From assembly GCA_001898855.1 (NCBI GenBank), contig MKVN01000042.1:1-40263 (forward strand): DNA of 40,263 nt, in the 5' to 3' direction. Below the pieces are notes generated by a model. It was not told where the DNA came from and searched no databases. It worked only from the letters and a program-made list of their open reading frames with translations. Position numbers and translations under genes: made by a program. Positions 9,704 through 17,167 of this stretch are shown here, piece after piece. The stretch is from Micrococcales bacterium 73-13. Lineage in GTDB: Bacteria > Actinomycetota > Actinomycetes > Actinomycetales > Microbacteriaceae. Position 1 is the first letter of the stretch. Every line of letters begins with the position of its first letter.

Positions 9704-10624
9704 ATGACCACGACCACCGCTTCCAGCGTCGTCTCCGCCGAATGGCTCGCGGAGCACCTCGACGACCCGAACGTCGTCGTCATCGAGGTGAGCGAGGGCC
9801 GCTCCGACAGCGGCGTCACCCAGTACGCCGACGGGCACATCCCCGGCGCCGTCGAGCTGCTCTGGTACCGCGACTTCGTGCAGCGGCTGACCCGGGACCT
9901 CGCCACGCGCGAGCAGATCACCGAGGTCGCCCAGGCCGCCGGGGTCGACCCGGACAGCACGGTCGTGGTCTACGGCGACGGGAACAACTGGTTCGCCGCC
10001 TACGGCGCCTGGGTGCTCAAGTACTACGGCCTGCCGGACGTGCGCCTGCTCGACGGCGGCCGCTACAAGTGGGAGAAGGCCGACGGCCGGCCGCTGACCG
10101 CCGAGGTCCCCGAGCCGCGGCGCGGCACCTGGGCCGCGGGGACGCCGGACGACGACATCCGCGCGTTCAAGGACGAGGTCCTCGAGGTCGCGCTCGGGAA
10201 CCGGGACGGCGTCATCATCGACATCCGCGGCGTGCCGGAGTTCTCCGGCGAGATCGGCGTCGCGCCCGGCTTCGGCGGCGAGGCCGCGGCGAAGTGGGGC
10301 CACATCCCCGGCGCGAAGAACTTCCCGTGGGGCGGCAACGTGAAGGTGCCGGCCGACGGCGGCGACGGCACGTTCAAGGACGTCGAGGCGATCCGCGCGC
10401 GCTACGCCGAGCAGGGCATCGACGGCTCCAAGCCGATCTACGTCTACTGCCGCATCGGCGAGCGCGCCTCGCACACCTGGTTCGCGCTGACCCAGCTGCT
10501 CGGCTACGACGCGAAGGTCTACGACGGCTCCTGGACGGAGTGGGGCAACTCCGTCGGCACGCCGGTCGAGAACCCGACCCTCGAGGCCTCCGGCGGCTTC
10601 TCCGGTCTCTGGGGCGGCCAGTAG
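9704..10624 (+). CDS. Two-domain sulfurtransferase (thiosulfate/3-mercaptopyruvate type rhodanese)
   Basis: This is a cytoplasmic rhodanese of 306 aa with two tandem domains, the usual size. Domain 1 (about 10-130) carries Asp92 where the active Cys would be (YGDGNNW), so it is the inactive structural domain. Domain 2 (about 155-290) has the active loop with Cys249 in YCRIGERASHTW. The enzyme passes sulfur from thiosulfate or mercaptopyruvate to cyanide or other acceptors. The CRIGER loop resembles actinobacterial CysA/SseA-type thiosulfate sulfurtransferases. ATG at 9704 follows GGAGAGG. A strong hairpin closes the gene on the 3' side, and a serine acetyltransferase gene converges on it, which suggests a local sulfur-metabolism theme. 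Confidence 0.94.
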   Translation: MTTTTASSVVSAEWLAEHLDDPNVVVIEVSEGRSDSGVTQYADGHIPGAVELLWYRDFVQRLTRDLATREQITEVAQAAGVDPDSTVVVYGDGNNWFAAYGAWVLKYYGLPDVRLLDGGRYKWEKADGRPLTAEVPEPRRGTWAAGTPDDDIRAFKDEVLEVALGNRDGVIIDIRGVPEFSGEIGVAPGFGGEAAAKWGHIPGAKNFPWGGNVKVPADGGDGTFKDVEAIRARYAEQGIDGSKPIYVYCRIGERASHTWFALTQLLGYDAKVYDGSWTEWGNSVGTPVENPTLEASGGFSGLWGGQ

Positions 10625-10643
10625 CCCGTTCCCCGGACGCGCC

Positions 10644-10677
10644 GACGGCGCCGGAGCCCCTCGGGCCCGGCGCCGTC
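10644..10677. terminator. Strong hairpin between convergent rhodanese and serine acetyltransferase genes
   Basis: Perfect 11-base arms, GACGGCGCCGG and CCGGCGCCGTC, with a further GCCC/GGGC inside, 20 bases after the rhodanese stop. There is no T tract on either strand, as is common in high-GC actinobacteria. It lies 64 bases before the stop of the opposite gene and may work in both directions. Confidence 0.65.
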
Positions 10678-10741
10678 GTCGCTCGTCCTCGGTCCTCGGC
10701 GAGCCCTCCGCGCGTCCCGGCGCACGGTCCCGGCGCGTGGA

Positions 10742-11278
10742 TCAGATGACCCAGAGGTCGGCCTGGTCGGCCTTCTTCGAGACGTCCTTCGCGGGGACCC
10801 CGACGAGCACCGAGCCGGCGGGGAACGACTTGGTGACGACCGCGTTCCCGCCGATGACGGTGTCGTCGCCGATCACGACCGGGCCGAAGAGCTTCGCGCC
10901 GGCCCCGATCGTGACCCGGCTGCCCACCGTGGGGTGGCGCTTGCCCGGCACCGCCTTCGCGTTGCCGAGCGTGACGCCGTGGTACAGCAGCACGTCGTCG
11001 CCCACCTCGGCGGTCTCGCCGATGACGATGCCCATGCCGTGGTCGATGATGAGCCGCCGGCCGATGGTCGCGCCGGGGTGGATCTCGACGCCGGTGAGGA
11101 AGCGGCTGACCTGGGAGACCAGCCGGCCGAGGAACTTCGCGCCGTGCGTCCAGAGCCAGTGCGCGAACCGGTGGCCCCACACGGCATGCATGCCCGAGTA
11201 GAGCAGCCAGATCTCGAACGACGAGCGCGCGGCCGGGTCGCGCCGCTTCACGGCGGCGATGTCCTCCCGCACGCTCAC
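10742..11278 (-). CDS. cysE: Serine O-acetyltransferase (CysE/EpsC type)
   Basis: This enzyme makes O-acetylserine from serine and acetyl-CoA, the first step of cysteine synthesis; 178 aa, the short bacterial form. After a helical N-terminus come left-handed beta-helix hexapeptide repeats with the family core GVEIHPGATIG, DHGMGIVIGETA, LYHGVTLG and HPTVG, holding the catalytic Asp-His. GTG at 11276-11278 lies six bases after TAGGCT with no ribosome site, so it is probably leaderless. It is separated from cysK, its usual partner, which is not in the window. The helicase gene ends 31 bases upstream on the same strand. Confidence 0.94.
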   Translation of the reverse strand: MSVREDIAAVKRRDPAARSSFEIWLLYSGMHAVWGHRFAHWLWTHGAKFLGRLVSQVSRFLTGVEIHPGATIGRRLIIDHGMGIVIGETAEVGDDVLLYHGVTLGNAKAVPGKRHPTVGSRVTIGAGAKLFGPVVIGDDTVIGGNAVVTKSFPAGSVLVGVPAKDVSKKADQADLWVI

Positions 11279-11284
11279 GGCTCA

Positions 11285-11290
11285 AGCCTA
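11285..11290 (-). promoter_or_regulatory. -10 hexamer TAGGCT, leaderless start of cysE
   Basis: TAGGCT on the minus strand is followed by six bases and then GTG 11278. It lies in the 31-base gap after the helicase stop, so cysE has its own promoter. Confidence 0.55.
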
Positions 11291-11309
11291 CGAAGTCCGC
11301 CGGAACGTG

Positions 11310-12959
11310 TTACGACGCGGACGGACCGGTCTGCTCGGCGGGCTCGACGGACGCCTCCGCCCTGGCCGCCTTCCAGGCCCGGAACTCGGCGTATTCCTCG
11401 TCGGACATATGCGGCCGGGGGGCGGCCGGCGGACGGGGGGAGCGGTCCTGCTCCCGCGGCCGCCTCGGCTCGCCCCGCTCCTCGAGCGATCGCGAGCGCG
11501 GCCGGGTGGTCGCCCGGTCCTCCCACTCCGCCTCGATGCCGGCGGTGCGCAGCAGCTCCTCCATGCGGCGGCGGCGGCTCGGCGAGATGACCGTGATGAC
11601 GGTGCCCTGCGCGCCCGCACGGCCGGTGCGGCCCGAGCGGTGCAGGTACGCCTTGTGGTCGTCCGGCATGTCGGCCTGGATCACCAGGTCGACGTCGTCG
11701 ACGTGGATGCCCCGCGCGGCGACGTCGGTCGCGACCAGCGCGCGCACCTCGCCCCGCGCCAGCGCGGCGAGCGAGCGGTTCCGCTTCGCCTGGTTCAGGT
11801 CGCCGTGCAGCGAGGCGGCGGCGACCCCGGCCGCCTCCAGGCCGGTGGCGAGGTCCTCGGCGAAGGCCCGGGTCCGGGAGAACACGATCGAGCGCTGCAC
11901 CCCCGCGGCGAGCTCGCGCACGACGTCGCGCTTGGCGGAGGCGTCGATCAGCCAGACCTTGTGCGCGATCGTGGAGGAGGCCTGGTCCTCGCCCTCGACC
12001 TCGTGCACGGAGGGGTCGCTCAGGAACTCCGCGACGAGCGACTCGACGGCGCGGTCGAGCGTCGCCGAGAAGAGCAGCCGCTGGGCGCCGGCGGGCGTCG
12101 CGCGCAGGATCTCCTGCACCGGCTCGAGGAAGCCGAGGTCGCACATGTGGTCGGCCTCGTCGAGCACCGTCACCGCGATGGCGGAGAGGTCGAGCTCGCC
12201 CTGGTCGACGAGGTCCTGGATGCGGCCGGGCGTGCCGATCACGATGTCGACGCCGCGGCGCAGGCCGGTCAGCTGCTTCTGGTACGGGACGCCGCCGACG
12301 ATGGCGATGGTGAACAGGCCGACGCTGCGCGCGAGCCGCTGCACGGTGCGGTCGATCTGCTGCGCGAGCTCGCGGGTCGGCGCGAGGATGAGCGCCCGCG
12401 GCGAGCGGCCCATGCTGCGGCCCTTGGCGCCGCCGGGGTTCGCCTGGCGGTGCAGCTGCAGCAGCCGCTCGACCACGGGGGCGCCGAACGCGATGGTCTT
12501 GCCCGATCCGGTGCGGCCGCGGCCGAGCACGTCCCGGCCGGCGAGCACCTGCGGGATGGTGGCCGCCTGGATCGGGAACGGCTCGGCGGCGCCGAGCGCG
12601 GCGAGCTCGCGGACCAGGTTCGCGCCGAGTCCGAGCTCGGAGAAGGCCATGCCGGCGACCGCATCGGGGGCGATCGCCTCGGCTGCCAGCCGCTCGTGGA
12701 CGACGGGCGCGGGGGCGGCGTACGGCGCACGCTGCTCCGGCGCGCGGGCGCCGCGCTCCGGCCTCGACCCGTGCGCCGGGCGGGCGGGCTGCTCGCCCAG
12801 CGAGCGGGAGCGGCGCTCCCCGGTCGCCCGGGGCTTGCGCTCGCCGGTCGGCCGGTGCTCCGGCGGGGTCCAGTCCGGGCGCTCGCCGCGCTTCGGCTTC
12901 GAGCGCGGCGCGAAGGTCCGCGACTTCGCCGAGGATCTGGGGGCGTACTGCTTGGGCAT
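11310..12959 (-). CDS. DEAD-box ATP-dependent RNA helicase
   Basis: This is a cytoplasmic RNA helicase of 549 aa. A basic, low-complexity N-terminus of about 120 residues comes first. The helicase core then has the Q-motif region (FSELGLG...PFPIQAATIP), motif I GRTGSGKT, PTRELAQQ, GTPGR, motif II DEAD (VLDEADHM), motif III SAT and motif VI HRSGRTGRAG. The tail is Arg/Pro-rich and ends in a short acidic helix. ATG at 12957-12959 was chosen over upstream in-frame codons because CGGAG precedes it and MPKQYAPRSS is the natural actinobacterial beginning. Such proteins remodel RNA in ribosome assembly, mRNA decay and cold shock. A possible leader of about 170 bases precedes it. Confidence 0.94.
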   Translation of the reverse strand: MPKQYAPRSSAKSRTFAPRSKPKRGERPDWTPPEHRPTGERKPRATGERRSRSLGEQPARPAHGSRPERGARAPEQRAPYAAPAPVVHERLAAEAIAPDAVAGMAFSELGLGANLVRELAALGAAEPFPIQAATIPQVLAGRDVLGRGRTGSGKTIAFGAPVVERLLQLHRQANPGGAKGRSMGRSPRALILAPTRELAQQIDRTVQRLARSVGLFTIAIVGGVPYQKQLTGLRRGVDIVIGTPGRIQDLVDQGELDLSAIAVTVLDEADHMCDLGFLEPVQEILRATPAGAQRLLFSATLDRAVESLVAEFLSDPSVHEVEGEDQASSTIAHKVWLIDASAKRDVVRELAAGVQRSIVFSRTRAFAEDLATGLEAAGVAAASLHGDLNQAKRNRSLAALARGEVRALVATDVAARGIHVDDVDLVIQADMPDDHKAYLHRSGRTGRAGAQGTVITVISPSRRRRMEELLRTAGIEAEWEDRATTRPRSRSLEERGEPRRPREQDRSPRPPAAPRPHMSDEEYAEFRAWKAARAEASVEPAEQTGPSAS

Positions 12960-13134
12960 GATGCTCCGGGTTCTTCCGATCGGCATGCTGGCGCACTGAA
13001 GCGCTGATGATCCCGGGCGCTCGTCGATCGGGGCCGTCACATACAGAGGTGATGTCTCGCACGGGGCTCCGCGCGACTCGGCCGATTCGACATACAGGGC
13101 GTGCCCGTGGGCACCGTCGAGAAGCCGCCGGACG

Positions 13135-13140
13135 AGTGTA
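13135..13140 (-). promoter_or_regulatory. -10 hexamer TACACT candidate for the helicase gene
   Basis: TACACT on the minus strand, about 175 bases before the helicase ATG, gives a long leader. Within that leader the octamer CTGTATGT occurs twice on the minus strand (+ strand 13039-13046 and 13090-13097). Confidence 0.3.
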
Positions 13141-13167
13141 GCGGACGACGCTGTGAGCCGCGCTCGC

Positions 13168-13182
13168 GCCGGCTCAGCCGGC
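13168..13182 (-). terminator. Palindrome GCCGGCTCAGCCGGC over the RND exporter stop codon
   Basis: Seven-base arms around one base; it covers the TGA of the exporter gene. It would form a short hairpin only by opening the centre. It could end the exporter transcript before the helicase promoter. Confidence 0.25.
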
Positions 13183-16100
13183 GGCCTCGATGGCCGCCGC
13201 GCGCTTGGCGGCGCGGCGCTCCTTCCGCCCCTCGACGAGGTAGTAGACGACCGGCAGCACGATGAGCGTCAGGACCGTCGAGGAGATCAGCCCGCCGATC
13301 ACGATGAGCGCGAGCGGCTGCGAGATGAAGCCGCCGTGGCCCGTGATCCCGATCGCGAGCGGGATCAGCGCGAAGATCGTCGCGGCCGCGGTCATCAGGA
13401 TCGGGCGGAACCTTCGCGCCGCGCCCTGCTCGACGGCCGTCCTGGTGTCGAGACCTCTGGCCCGGTACTGGTTGATCAGGTCGACGAGGACGATCGCGTT
13501 CGTCACGACGATCCCGACGAGCATGAGCACGCCGATGAGCGAGGAGACGCCGAGCGGGATGCCGGTCGCGACCTGGAGCAGGATCGCGCCCGTCGCGGCG
13601 AACGGGATCGAGACCAGCAGCAGCAGCGGCTGGCGCAGCGAGCGGAACGTCGCGACCATGACGACGTAGACGATCAGGACCGCCGCGAGCAGCGCGATGC
13701 CGAGGTTCGAGAAGGAGTCGAGCATCTGCGACGCGACGCCGCCCATCTCGGTCGTCGTGCCGGCCGGCAGCTCGAGCTCGGCGAGCGCGCTCTGGACGCC
13801 GAACGTCGTCGAGCCGACGTCCTCCGACGCGGGCGTGATCGACACGGTCGCCGTGCGCACGCCCTGCTGGGTCGTGATCGACGCGGGCCCGAGGTCGCGC
13901 TCGACCGAGGCGAGGTCGGAGAGCGGGACGGCGCCGAGGTACGTCGGGATCCGGAAGTCGCGCAGCTCCTGCAGCGAGACCGGGGCGTCGGCGTCGACGA
14001 GGTAGATCGACATCGCGCGCTCGTCGATCGTGACCGAGCCGATCGAGCTCGGGTTCATCGCCGCCATCACGAGGCCGCCGACCTGGACCTCGGTGAGGCC
14101 GTGCTCCGCCGCCGCCTGGCGGTCGACGACGACCGCGATGTAGGGGCTCGACGCGGAGATGTTGTTCGTCACCTTCGCGACCGCGGCGAGCCCTTCGACG
14201 CCCCTGGTCACGAGGTCGACGCCGCGCTCGAGGTCGGCCTGCGTCGCCGCGCGCACCGTCACGTCGACGGTCGAGCCGCCGAAGCCGCTCTGCGAGGAGA
14301 TGCCGAGGGTGCCCGCGTCGGAGATCCCGGCGAGCGTCGCCTCGACGGCGTCCTTGACCTCCGCCTGGTCGGCGGCCTCGTCGGTGACGAGGGAGAACGT
14401 CGTGGAGCCCGCCCCGAAGGCGGCGCGGATGCTGCTGCCCGTGCTCGCCCCGACCGAGGCGTGCACCGTCTCGACGCCCGGGGTGTCCATGAGGGCCTGC
14501 TCCACGCGCTGCGCCTGCTCGTTCTTGACCGCGAGGCTCGCCGCGGGGTCGAGGGTCTGCGTCACGGTGAGCGTGTTCTGCCCGGAGTCGCCGACGAAGT
14601 TGAGCTTGAGCATCGGGGCGAGGGCGAGCGATCCGCCGAGCGTGAGCACGGCGAGCAGCAGGACGACGAAGGGGTACTTGAGCGTCCAGCGGATGATCGG
14701 GAGATAGATGCGCTGCAGCAGGTCGGCGCGCGCCCTGGTGCCGACCGGACCCGTGACGGCGACGATCTCGCCGTCGGCCGGGGTCTCGGCCTGCGGCGCC
14801 GAGTGCCGCCCCCGCCGCGCCCGTCCGCCCCTGCCGAGGAACCAGTAGGACAGCACGGGGACGATGGTGAGCGAGACGACGAGGCTCGCGATGAGGGCGA
14901 GGCCGACCGTGACGGCGAACGGCCGGAAGAGCTCGCCGACCTCCGAGCCGACCAGGCCGAGCGGCAGGAAGACCGCGACGGTCGTGATCGTCGAGGCGGT
15001 GACCGCACCGGCGACCTCTCGGACGGCGTCGAGGATCGCGCGCCGTCGCTCCTGGCCGGACTCGATGTGCCGTTTGATGTTCTCCACCACGACGATCGAG
15101 TCGTCGACGACGCGGCCGATCGCGATCGTGAGGCCGCCGAGCGTGATGATGTTCAGCGAGTAGCCGAACGCCCACATGCCGATGAACGTGAGCAGCACCG
15201 AGGTGGGGATCGAGACGGCCGTCACCAGCGTCGAGCGGATCGACAGCAGGAAGATCAGGATGACGATGACCGCGAAGGCGAGGCCGAGCAGGCCCTCCTG
15301 CGTGAGCGACTCGATCGAGCGCTCGATGAACGGCGCCTGGTCGAAGACGGGGGTGAACTGCGTCGACCCGCCGACCGCGTCGGCGAGGCCGGGGAGCGCG
15401 GCGGCGACCGCATGGGAGACGGCGACGGTGTTGCCCGCGGAGGTCTTCGTGACCGCGATCGTCAGCGCGTCGCGGCCGTTGACGCGCGAGTAGCCCGTCG
15501 CCGCCTCGTCGACGACCGCGACCTGGGCGACGTCGGCGATCGTCACGACGGCGGGCGTCGGGATGCTGATCCCGCCGGTCGCGGGGTCGAAGCTCGGCTG
15601 GAACGCGGACGGGGGCGCGGGGAAGGCGAGCGCCGAGATGTCCTGCGCGCTCGTGAGCTGCGCGCCCGCCTGGACGGTGAGCGTCTCGCCGTCCTCGGTG
15701 ATCCGGCCGGCGGGCAGCAGCAGGCCGCTCGCCTGGAGCAGCTGGGTGATCGACTGGGTCGTCAGGCCGTGCTCGGCGAGCGCGTCCGCGTCGGGGGTGA
15801 TCTCCACCCGCTGCACCGCGGAGCCCTGGAGGGCGACGCTCGCGACGCCGTCGAGGCGGGAGAGCTCGGGGACGACGATGCGGTCGAGCCGGTCGGAGAG
15901 CTCGACCGGGTCGAGGTCGCTCGAGACGGCGAGCTGCACGATCGGGAAGTCCGAGAGGTTGAACCGGATGACGTTCGGCTCGACGCCGTCGGGCAGCGCG
16001 CTGCGGATCCGGTTGATCGCGGTCGTGACCTTCTGCTCGGCGGTCGCGAGGTCGGTGCCGAAGGCGAACGCGGCGGTGATGTTCGAGAAGTTCGCGCTCG

Positions 16101-16353
16101 AGGTCGCGGTCGTCGACTCGAGGCCGGGGATGGTCTGGATCGCGTCCTCGATCGGGGTCGACACGTCGTGCTCGACGACCGCGGGCGCGGCGCCCGGGTA
16201 GGTCGTGACGATGAAGAGCTGGGGGAGGCTCAGCGACGGGATGAGCTCCTGCTTGAGCTGCGTCAGCGTGATGCCGCCGAAGACCGCGACGACGATCGTG
16301 ACCAGCGCGATGAGCGCGCGGTTGCGCAGGCTGAAGACGGACAAGAGATGCAT
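13174..16353 (-). CDS. RND superfamily efflux transporter (AcrB/SwrC-like)
   Basis: This is a large proton-driven exporter of the inner membrane, 1059 aa, full length for the AcrB type. TM1 follows a short N-terminus (LRNRALIALVTIVVAVFG), then a large periplasm-facing loop with porter subdomains, then helices 2-6 with the proton-relay motif GRVVDDSIVVVEN. The second half repeats this plan, with FRSLRQPLLLLVSIPFAATG and VGIVVTNAIVLVDLINQYR. No membrane-fusion or outer-membrane gene lies beside it, as expected for a Gram-positive. SwrC of Bacillus is the nearest type I recognise; it exports surfactin. ATG at 16351-16353 follows AGGGGG. The substrate is unknown. Confidence 0.94.
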   Translation of the reverse strand: MHLLSVFSLRNRALIALVTIVVAVFGGITLTQLKQELIPSLSLPQLFIVTTYPGAAPAVVEHDVSTPIEDAIQTIPGLESTTATSSANFSNITAAFAFGTDLATAEQKVTTAINRIRSALPDGVEPNVIRFNLSDFPIVQLAVSSDLDPVELSDRLDRIVVPELSRLDGVASVALQGSAVQRVEITPDADALAEHGLTTQSITQLLQASGLLLPAGRITEDGETLTVQAGAQLTSAQDISALAFPAPPSAFQPSFDPATGGISIPTPAVVTIADVAQVAVVDEAATGYSRVNGRDALTIAVTKTSAGNTVAVSHAVAAALPGLADAVGGSTQFTPVFDQAPFIERSIESLTQEGLLGLAFAVIVILIFLLSIRSTLVTAVSIPTSVLLTFIGMWAFGYSLNIITLGGLTIAIGRVVDDSIVVVENIKRHIESGQERRRAILDAVREVAGAVTASTITTVAVFLPLGLVGSEVGELFRPFAVTVGLALIASLVVSLTIVPVLSYWFLGRGGRARRGRHSAPQAETPADGEIVAVTGPVGTRARADLLQRIYLPIIRWTLKYPFVVLLLAVLTLGGSLALAPMLKLNFVGDSGQNTLTVTQTLDPAASLAVKNEQAQRVEQALMDTPGVETVHASVGASTGSSIRAAFGAGSTTFSLVTDEAADQAEVKDAVEATLAGISDAGTLGISSQSGFGGSTVDVTVRAATQADLERGVDLVTRGVEGLAAVAKVTNNISASSPYIAVVVDRQAAAEHGLTEVQVGGLVMAAMNPSSIGSVTIDERAMSIYLVDADAPVSLQELRDFRIPTYLGAVPLSDLASVERDLGPASITTQQGVRTATVSITPASEDVGSTTFGVQSALAELELPAGTTTEMGGVASQMLDSFSNLGIALLAAVLIVYVVMVATFRSLRQPLLLLVSIPFAATGAILLQVATGIPLGVSSLIGVLMLVGIVVTNAIVLVDLINQYRARGLDTRTAVEQGAARRFRPILMTAAATIFALIPLAIGITGHGGFISQPLALIVIGGLISSTVLTLIVLPVVYYLVEGRKERRAAKRAAAIEAAG

Positions 16354-16449
16354 CGAACCCCCTGCAGGGCATCGTAGTTGACGCGATGCAACGAATGGCT
16401 GGGAAGACGGGCGGCCGCGACGGGGACCGCGGTGGGGTTGGATTGACCC

Positions 16450-17100
16450 GTGTCCCGCCTCCTCGTGCTGCGCCTGACGCAGCTGGTCCTGGGGGTGACG
16501 GCCTACGGCATCGGCGTGGCGCTCATGGTGGAGGCGGCGATCGGGGTCTCGCCGTGGGACGTGCTGGCCCAGGGGCTCGCGCGGATCACCGGCATCGCGT
16601 TCGGCTGGGTCACCATCGTGCTGGGCGCGGTCATCCTGCTGATCTGGATCCCGCTGCGGCAGCGGCCGGGGCTCGGCACCGTGCTCAACGCGCTCGTCGT
16701 CGGCGCCGCCGCGCAGGCCTACCTGACGTGGGTGCCGGCGCCGACCGAGCTGTGGCTGCGCATCGGGTCGTTCGTCCTCGGCCTGGTGGTCGTCGCGGTG
16801 GCGACCGGCGCCTACATCGGCAGCCACTTCGGTCCCGGCCCGCGCGACGGCCTGATGACCGGGCTGCACGCCCGGACCGGCTGGCCGATCTGGGCCGTGC
16901 GCACCGGCATCGAGGTCGTGGTGGTCGCCATCGGCTGGGCGCTCGGCGGCAACGTCGGCGTCGGGACGCTCGCGTTCGCCCTGTTCATCGGGCCGATGGT
17001 GCACGTCACGATGCCGTGGTTCTCGCTGCGCCGCCACATGGACCGGGCCGCGGCCGAGCGCGCGGACCCGCTCGTCGAGGAGCCGGGGGAGCCGGCCTGA
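16450..17100 (+). CDS. YczE/YitT-like integral membrane protein
   Basis: This is a membrane protein of 216 aa with about five predicted helices (near residues 10-30, 50-68, 77-95, 105-128 and 150-195). Motifs of the YczE/YyaS family are visible: the N-terminal LTQLVLGVTAYGIGVALMVEAAIGVSPWDVLAQGL and the central GPGPRDGLMTGL. Its function is unknown; YczE affects lipopeptide production in Bacillus. Start GTG at 16450 has no ribosome site, and TTGGAT lies six bases upstream, a weak leaderless signal. It is divergent from the RND exporter with under 100 bases between, so the two could be co-regulated. Confidence 0.85.
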   Translation: MSRLLVLRLTQLVLGVTAYGIGVALMVEAAIGVSPWDVLAQGLARITGIAFGWVTIVLGAVILLIWIPLRQRPGLGTVLNALVVGAAAQAYLTWVPAPTELWLRIGSFVLGLVVVAVATGAYIGSHFGPGPRDGLMTGLHARTGWPIWAVRTGIEVVVVAIGWALGGNVGVGTLAFALFIGPMVHVTMPWFSLRRHMDRAAAERADPLVEEPGEPA

Positions 17101-17131
17101 GCCGCCGCGCCGGCCCCGCGGCGGCGCCCGC

Positions 17132-17159
17132 TTGCGCGCCGCGCAAATCGGCGTACTGT
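17132..17159 (+). promoter_or_regulatory. Promoter of the KimA-like gene, TTGCGC-16-TACTGT
   Basis: TTGCGC at 17132-17137, a 16-base spacer, TACTGT at 17154-17159, then eight bases to GTG 17168. The mRNA would be leaderless, so a riboswitch in a 5' leader is excluded for this promoter. Confidence 0.5.
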
Positions 17160-17167
17160 TGCCCGCC

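Noticed and set aside
13153..16377. 1074-codon open frame antisense to the RND exporter
   Set aside because: Same low-complexity charged composition. The exporter strand has clear membrane helices and motifs.
17101..17167. c-di-AMP (ydaO) riboswitch before the KimA-like gene
   Set aside because: Only 67 bases separate it from the preceding gene, they hold the promoter itself, and no conserved riboswitch core is seen.
17132..17167. TTG 17132 as start of the KimA-like protein
   Set aside because: It has no ribosome site, belongs to the -35 box, and adds 12 residues not seen in the family.
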